NCBI GenBank assembly: GCA_013426785.1
Contig: JACDZI010000004.1
Coordinates: 1 to 64,000 of the forward strand
DNA length: 64,000 nucleotides
Direction of reading: 5' to 3'
Source: Rhodocyclaceae bacterium
GTDB taxonomy: Bacteria > Pseudomonadota > Gammaproteobacteria > Burkholderiales > Rhodocyclaceae
The notes under the pieces are model-generated. The model saw nothing but the letters and a program-made list of their open reading frames with translations. It was not told the DNA's origin and ran no database searches. This document shows positions 58,683-64,000 of the stretch, in pieces (within the stretch, counting starts at the first letter, position 1; each line of letters starts with the position of its first letter). A program made the position numbers and the translations under genes.

Positions 58683-58708
58683 AAAAAAAGGGGAGCCATG
58701 CTCCCCTT
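58683..58708 (-). terminator. Intrinsic terminator downstream of the pilin gene
   Basis: AAGGGGAGC-ATG-GCTCCCCTTTTTTT on the minus strand. Confidence 0.85.
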
Positions 58709-58733
58709 GTCCGGCTTAACTAAGCTTTCTCAG

Positions 58734-59156
58734 TTATTTCTTCGGCCGGTACTTGGCGTCGACAGTTCCGCTCAACGCCCAGTTCAAACCAGCTGTACTA
58801 CAAGTACCCGTATAAACCACAGTTTGACCCGCGCTAACGGCAGTGCCAATGGCTCTGTAGGTGATGGTAATTGTGGGTGCCGCAAGCGAACCGCCAACCG
58901 CAACACCAGACACATGCGTGCCCGAAATGGTTGCGGGAATTCCGAGAGAAGCATTACTCATGGTTGTCGGCGAACCTTCACTACAGGCCAGACCTGCAGC
59001 AGTAATGGCCGGGCTGGCAATGCTCGGACCCTCAGAAACCTTGGCCTTGACGGTGTAATCCTGATAAGCCGGCAAAGCAACGGCAGCGAGAATACCGATG
59101 ATCGCGACGACGATCATCAGTTCGATAAGAGTGAAACCTTGTTGAATCTTGCGCAT
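58734..59156 (-). CDS. pilA: Type IV major pilin (PilA-like), start trimmed to [14 protein letters not shown]
   Basis: Short leader [42 protein letters not shown]. Confidence 0.95.
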   Translation of the reverse strand: MRKIQQGFTLIELMIVVAIIGILAAVALPAYQDYTVKAKVSEGPSIASPAITAAGLACSEGSPTTMSNASLGIPATISGTHVSGVAVGGSLAAPTITITYRAIGTAVSAGQTVVYTGTCSTAGLNWALSGTVDAKYRPKK

Positions 59157-59203
59157 TTTGTATGTCCTTTCGAAAAGCACTCGGATCGTGCTGTTACACT
59201 TAA

Positions 59204-59220
59204 TGCAATAAACAGGCCAA
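59204..59220 (-). promoter_or_regulatory. Sigma54 (RpoN)-type promoter for the pilin gene
   Basis: Minus strand TTGGCCTGTTTATTGCA; GG and GC spaced 12 nt as in -24/-12 elements. Confidence 0.7.
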
Positions 59221-59313
59221 AAATCCAAACACCATTTTCCGAGACTAGCAAGCATTAATTAAGACTGTTTAGCGATAAAGATTGGCAGAATGTGACGATT
59301 TTCGTCAGTCGAT

Positions 59314-59345
59314 GAAGTGTCGCCGTCCTGCCAGCGCCGACTTTC
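59314..59345 (-). repeat. Palindromic dispersed element copy R8 (ends at the HD-GYP stop codon)
   Basis: GAAGTGTCGCCGTCCTGCCAGCGCCGACTTTC. Confidence 0.85.
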
Positions 59346-60946
59346 TATACCTCATCAATCTGCGCCGGATCGAGGAAGGCCTCCGCATAACGCCGATGTA
59401 TACCCTCGCCCAGGAACACCCCGAACAAGTCCGGGTCGATGTGCCCACCCGCGCTGAATTTGCGCATGATGTTGATCGCCTGCGAGAGCTTCATGCCGGA
59501 TTTGTAGGGACGGTCGCGGGCCGTCAGCGCCTCAAAGATGTCGGCGATGCCCATCATGCGCGCCGGCAATGACATCTGTTCGCGGGTCAGGCCCCGCGGG
59601 TACCCCTTGCCGTCCATGCGTTCGTGATGGCCACCGGCATATTCGGGAACGTGGGTGAGGTGCTTTGGCCATGGCAGGGCTTCGAGCATCTTGATGGTGG
59701 CGACGATATGGTGGTTGATGGTCTCGCGTTCCCTGGCCGTTAGCGTGCCGGCACGAATGGTCAAGTTTTCGATTTCCTCCCCGGTCAGAAAATCGGATTC
59801 GATGCCGGCAGAATTGCGCCAGAGATGTTGGGTGCCGATATCGCGAACGCGCTGCTGGTCTTCCGGATTCATGGCTTCAACACCAATATTGGTGCGCCGC
59901 AGGAATTCGCGCTCATCGTCGAGCTTGCCGAGTTCCTGCATGCAGTCGGCCCAGCAGACGGTTTCGGCACTGGGGTCGGTCTTGGTACGCATTTCCAGCA
60001 GGCGGCGTAGCGTAGCGATCTGGGCATCTCGTTTCAGAACCTCGAAGCGGGTATCGATCAAACCGATACGGTCGTAGAGCGTTTGCAGTTTGGTGGCCTT
60101 GTCGACGACGTGGACAGGGGTGGTCACCTTGCCACAATCATGCAACAGGCCGGCGATCTTGAGCTCGTAGAGATCGTGGTCGGACATCTTGAAACCGGCC
60201 AGCGGACCTGAGTGGGTAGCGTTGACCGCTTCGGCAATCATCATCGTCAGGGCCGGCACCCGCTGGCAGTGACCGCCGGTATAGGGAGACTTTTCGTCAA
60301 TCGCCAGGTTGATCAGGTTGATGAAGGACTCGAATAGTACTTCCAGTTGGGTGATGAGCTGGCGGTTGGTGAGCGCAACGGCGGCTTGCGATGCGAGCGA
60401 TTCGGCAAGCCGCTGGTCCGATAGTGGAAATGGGCGAACCTTGCGTGTTTCTGGCTCGATCGAGTTGATCAGTTGCAACACGCCGATAATCTCGTTTTCG
60501 TGATTTTTCATCGGCACCGTCAGGAAGGCTTGCGAATGGTAGCCAGTCCTTTCGTCGAACCCGCGCGTACCGGAAAAATCGAAGCCGGCTTCGCTGTACG
60601 CATCCGCAATGTTCACTGTCTTGTCATTGATGACGGCATAGACGGCGACCATCGAGTTGTTAGGTGCGCCGCGCTCATCATGGAGCGGCAGGTTCGGAAA
60701 ATTGATTGTGTTGCCCGAGGTACCCCCTAAAGCGATACCCAGAGTATCGTTCCGCACAATCTCGAAACGCAGTGCTTGGCCGTCCTCGGTCACACGATAA
60801 AGCGTACCGCCATCGGCAAGGGTGATGGTCTTTGCAGCCAAGAGAATCTTCTCCAGCAAGCGATCGATATTGCGTTCGCTGGAAAGCGCTGCGCCGATTT
60901 CGTTGAGCCGCTCCAGCCTGTGAAAAAGATCGTCGCTCGAATCCAT
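59345..60946 (-). CDS. GAF + HD-GYP domain protein (putative c-di-GMP phosphodiesterase)
   Basis: LLHDCGKVTTP ... GGHHERMDGKGYPRGL. Confidence 0.9.
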   Translation of the reverse strand: MDSSDDLFHRLERLNEIGAALSSERNIDRLLEKILLAAKTITLADGGTLYRVTEDGQALRFEIVRNDTLGIALGGTSGNTINFPNLPLHDERGAPNNSMVAVYAVINDKTVNIADAYSEAGFDFSGTRGFDERTGYHSQAFLTVPMKNHENEIIGVLQLINSIEPETRKVRPFPLSDQRLAESLASQAAVALTNRQLITQLEVLFESFINLINLAIDEKSPYTGGHCQRVPALTMMIAEAVNATHSGPLAGFKMSDHDLYELKIAGLLHDCGKVTTPVHVVDKATKLQTLYDRIGLIDTRFEVLKRDAQIATLRRLLEMRTKTDPSAETVCWADCMQELGKLDDEREFLRRTNIGVEAMNPEDQQRVRDIGTQHLWRNSAGIESDFLTGEEIENLTIRAGTLTARERETINHHIVATIKMLEALPWPKHLTHVPEYAGGHHERMDGKGYPRGLTREQMSLPARMMGIADIFEALTARDRPYKSGMKLSQAINIMRKFSAGGHIDPDLFGVFLGEGIHRRYAEAFLDPAQIDEV

Positions 60947-60965
60947 ACCATGCCCTCCGGACTAG

Positions 60966-63419
60966 TTACTTGATACAAACTGCGCGCACTTGCTTCATGT
61001 CGGTAATGCCCTGGAGTACTTTTTCCATGCCGTCCTGCTTGAGGGTACGCATGCCGTCTTCGAGTGCCTGGGCTACCAGTTGCGCCACCCGGGCATGCTC
61101 CTGGATAAGCTTCTTTGCTCCATCGGTACCGATCATCAATTCGTGCAAGCCAAGGCGCCCTTTGTAACCCGAGCCACCACAGGCATCGCACTTCGTGTCG
61201 TTTTCACCGGCCACCTTGGCACGATAAAGCGTGAATTCCCCCTTGTTGTTCCCGTACTTTTTCGTCCATTCCTTGTACACCCTTTCGTAGGCGGCCTTGC
61301 CATCGCGCCTGAAGGTTTCCGTATTGGCCAGTTCCTCGCAATACTCGGTAAGGAAGTGCTTCATCTCCGCGGGCGTGGGGATGTAGGCCTGCTTGCATTT
61401 GCCGCATAGACGCTTGGCGAGACGCTGGGCGAGGATGCCCAGCAATGCGTCGGCGAAGTTGAAGGGGTCCATGCCCATGTCGAGCAGGCGGATGATCGAC
61501 TCCGGGGCACTGTTAGTGTGTAGCGTTGCGAATACAAGGTGACCAGTCAGCGATGCTTCGATGCCGATACCGGTGGTTTCGGCATCGCGCATTTCGCCGA
61601 CCATGATGATATCGGGGTCTGCACGCAGAAAGGCTCTCATCACGACTGCAAAATCGAGGCCGGCCTTCTTGTTCACTTGCACCTGGCGCAAGCCTTTCTG
61701 GGTGATTTCGACCGGGTCCTCGGCCGTCCAGATCTTGGTGTCGACCTTATTGAGGTGCTTGAGCACCGAGTGCAGGGTCGTCGTCTTGCCGGAGCCGGTC
61801 GGGCCACAGACGAAGAACAAGCCATAAGGCTTCGAGACCGCCGCTTTCAGGCGCTCCTCGTTGTGCGGCAGCAGGCCCAGTTTGTCCATCGGGATCGGTT
61901 CGCCCGCTGTCAGGATCCGCATCACCACGTCCTCGACCGCACCCGCTGTAGGAATCGTAGCTACGCGCAACTCGATATCAAGCGGGCCGAATTTCTTGAA
62001 CTTGATCTTGCCATCCTGGGGCTTGCGCTTCTCGGAGATGTCAAGATCGCACATGATCTTGATGCGCGCCACCAGCGCGTTACGAAAGCTGTGCGGGATC
62101 TCGATATATTTCTGCAAAGAACCATCTTTGCGAAACCTGATCTGCACCTTATCCTTGCCGATGCCGGGCTCGATGTGGATATCCGAGACACCCATCTGAT
62201 AGGCGTCGATGATGACCTTGTTGACCAGTTTGACGAGTTCGTTGTCAGCCGCCGCCGAAACATCATCCGTCGACCCGGATTCAATTTCATCACCCTCATC
62301 CATTGCTGACAGCAGATCAACAACATCGCTATCATCGGAAAAGCCGACGGCACCGAAGAACTGGTCCACGGTCTGCTTGAATTCGCGATTCGTGGTAACC
62401 CGATAAACGATCTTGCTCTTGGCGAAGATGTTATTCACCACGCGTGAACTCTTGACCTGTTCCGGGTCCATGCACAGGATGAGGATACCCTCGGCCGTGT
62501 CCTCGACTGGAATCCACTGGTTCTGCTCCACATACTCGCGGCGCAGGTTCTTCATCAGATCGATCGGCCTGATGCGTTCCTGCCTGTAGGGTTCGTAGGG
62601 CACGCCGAAAAACTTGGCCAGGGCAGCACCGATAACCGGCACCTTGACCTGGAATTCCGTGATCAGTGCCTCTTCAACGTCGATGTTCTTGCTTCGCGCC
62701 GAGCGGCTGGCAAGATCCATCTCCTGAGGGGAGACCACCGCATCGAGCATCAGGTGGTCGTATTTGGTACGGACCAGCTGGGCCGGCTTGTTGCGCTGGG
62801 CAAAGGCGATCGCCAGGGTTTCGCACAGACCCTTGATGCCCTCCTCCGCAACGCTGGCAAAGGGAACCCCGGCCTTGTTGTTGATAATCTGAACGACCCC
62901 AAGCAACTCGCCGGTCTGGGAATCGATGACCGGCCCCACCAGCATCTGCTTGGTACGGTAGCCGGTGCGCTTGTCGACCCCATGGAGAAAGCGCAGGTTG
63001 GGATTGATCACCTTCAGTTCGGCTTGATCATAGACATCGCGGATATTGACAATCTTTTTCGACAGCGCCACGTTACCGGCGATGCTCTGGTCCGAGATCG
63101 GCAGCTTGAGATCTTTGAACGAGTTGAGTCCGGTCTTGACCTTGGAAATGATCGAGGTCTTGTCTTCACTGATGGCATAGACCGTCAGGCGGTCAGCATT
63201 GAACAGTGCGCAGACATCCTGGGAAAGTTCGAGCATGATCTCGTCAATACTGGAAGTCGCGTGAATCTTGTTCGTCACCGCCTGCAAGTTAGTCGCGTGA
63301 ATCTTGTTCGTCTCCGCCTGCAAGTTCTTGAAGAACGTGAGGCGGGTACCTAGTTCTCCCGCGCTGGCGGGTTCGCCACTGCCCTGATTGACTGAAGCGG
63401 GGCTCAATATCGCGCTCAT
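60966..63419 (-). CDS. GAF-MshEN/T2SSE_N-like-GspE/PilB type secretion ATPase
   Basis: GPTGSGKTTTLHSVLKHLN; GEMRDAETTGIGIEASLTGHLVFATLHTNSA; N-terminal GAF-like region. Confidence 0.9.
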   Translation of the reverse strand: MSAILSPASVNQGSGEPASAGELGTRLTFFKNLQAETNKIHATNLQAVTNKIHATSSIDEIMLELSQDVCALFNADRLTVYAISEDKTSIISKVKTGLNSFKDLKLPISDQSIAGNVALSKKIVNIRDVYDQAELKVINPNLRFLHGVDKRTGYRTKQMLVGPVIDSQTGELLGVVQIINNKAGVPFASVAEEGIKGLCETLAIAFAQRNKPAQLVRTKYDHLMLDAVVSPQEMDLASRSARSKNIDVEEALITEFQVKVPVIGAALAKFFGVPYEPYRQERIRPIDLMKNLRREYVEQNQWIPVEDTAEGILILCMDPEQVKSSRVVNNIFAKSKIVYRVTTNREFKQTVDQFFGAVGFSDDSDVVDLLSAMDEGDEIESGSTDDVSAAADNELVKLVNKVIIDAYQMGVSDIHIEPGIGKDKVQIRFRKDGSLQKYIEIPHSFRNALVARIKIMCDLDISEKRKPQDGKIKFKKFGPLDIELRVATIPTAGAVEDVVMRILTAGEPIPMDKLGLLPHNEERLKAAVSKPYGLFFVCGPTGSGKTTTLHSVLKHLNKVDTKIWTAEDPVEITQKGLRQVQVNKKAGLDFAVVMRAFLRADPDIIMVGEMRDAETTGIGIEASLTGHLVFATLHTNSAPESIIRLLDMGMDPFNFADALLGILAQRLAKRLCGKCKQAYIPTPAEMKHFLTEYCEELANTETFRRDGKAAYERVYKEWTKKYGNNKGEFTLYRAKVAGENDTKCDACGGSGYKGRLGLHELMIGTDGAKKLIQEHARVAQLVAQALEDGMRTLKQDGMEKVLQGITDMKQVRAVCIK
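63255..63326. repeat. Tandem 36-bp duplication (1 mismatch) in the 5' part of the GspE-like gene
   Basis: AGTCGCGTGAATCTTGTTCGTC(A/T)CCGCCTGCAAGTT twice; encodes NLQAETNKIHAT/NLQAVTNKIHAT. Confidence 0.95.
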
Positions 63420-64000
63420 GCGGCTTTTTTCTCCATCGAATTCAGCGATTTCAATCCACCTTCAAGTAGGCAGGCACGCAGGCCGCGTTGCGAAAGGAGA
63501 AAGGCTGCTGCCGAACTGCGTCGTCCCGTCTGACAATAGACAACATACTCGATGTCCCGGCTCATGGTCGGCAATGCGTCACGCAATACGTTCAGAGGGA
63601 CATTCAGCGCGCCGGGCAATCCGTCATGTTGGTACTCGGGCGGGAAGCGCACATCAAGCCAGCATGCACCGGCACCGATACGGCGCATCGCTTCCTGAGC
63701 ACTCACTCTTTGAAGGAGAGGCTCACGCAACAGACGAATAAAATCCGCCCCATCGAGCCGTAACAGTTTACCGTCTGTTTTCATGGTGACGGTGGCGTTG
63801 CGGCTGGTCTCCACAATGAGTGCTTCCTCGCCGAAGGCGTCGCCCGCCTTGAGTTCGGCCAGTTCCATCCTTGCCCCTGCTACCTCGCGCGTCACGCTGG
63901 CCCGACCACGCTCAATCACGTAATAAAAATCACCCGCTTCCCCCTGGCGCACAATGGTCTCACCGGACCGGACCGACTGCGGCCTAAAGCAGGCCAGCAG
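63416..64000 (-). CDS. Cyclic nucleotide-binding + rhodanese domain protein (5' end beyond the window)
   Basis: GETIVRQGEAGDFYYVIERGRASV then rhodanese DVRFPPEYQHDGLPGALNVP...YCQTGRRS; open frame to the window end. Confidence 0.8.
   Translation of the reverse strand: MLACFRPQSVRSGETIVRQGEAGDFYYVIERGRASVTREVAGARMELAELKAGDAFGEEALIVETSRNATVTMKTDGKLLRLDGADFIRLLREPLLQRVSAQEAMRRIGAGACWLDVRFPPEYQHDGLPGALNVPLNVLRDALPTMSRDIEYVVYCQTGRRSSAAAFLLSQRGLRACLLEGGLKSLNSMEKKAA

Overview
The window looks betaproteobacterial, probably Rhodocyclales-like (inferred from gene order and protein style, not searched). Positions ~360-32,700 are an essentially uninterrupted minus-strand block of housekeeping genes: tRNA-Tyr/Gly/Thr, tuf, tRNA-Trp, secE-nusG-rplKAJL-rpoBC, rpsLG-fusA-tuf, and the S10, spc and alpha ribosomal-protein operons through rplQ. 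A short tandem-repeat array at the extreme left resembles the end of an IS21-type element. From ~32.8 kb the content is accessory: an FAD-linked oxidase, a methyltransferase, an orphan ParA-like ATPase, a shrunken response regulator, a PhaM-like granule protein, an AEC transporter, a CaiB-type CoA-transferase, an LPP20/FlgP-like plus FlgT-like pair, a MacA/MacB-like exporter, CYTH-CHAD plus SixA, an ABC-dependent polysaccharide cluster (Wzm/Wzt/WbdD-like/glycosyltransferases), a second glycosyltransferase cluster, a GT-C/TPR membrane protein next to a type IV pilin gene, and a GAF/HD-GYP, GAF/GspE-type ATPase and cNMP-rhodanese module. The most unusual signal is a dispersed ~29-bp palindromic element (consensus AAAGTCGGCGCTGGCGGGACGGCGACTTT). 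I found at least 8 copies between 28.6 and 59.3 kb, five of them inside coding sequences and read in three different reading frames. Other leads are a consensus sigma70 promoter for the spc operon, a promoter embedded in a terminator hairpin before rpsJ, a sigma54-type pilA promoter, a doubly deleted response regulator with Glu at the phospho-acceptor site, and a WbdD-like chain-terminator candidate.
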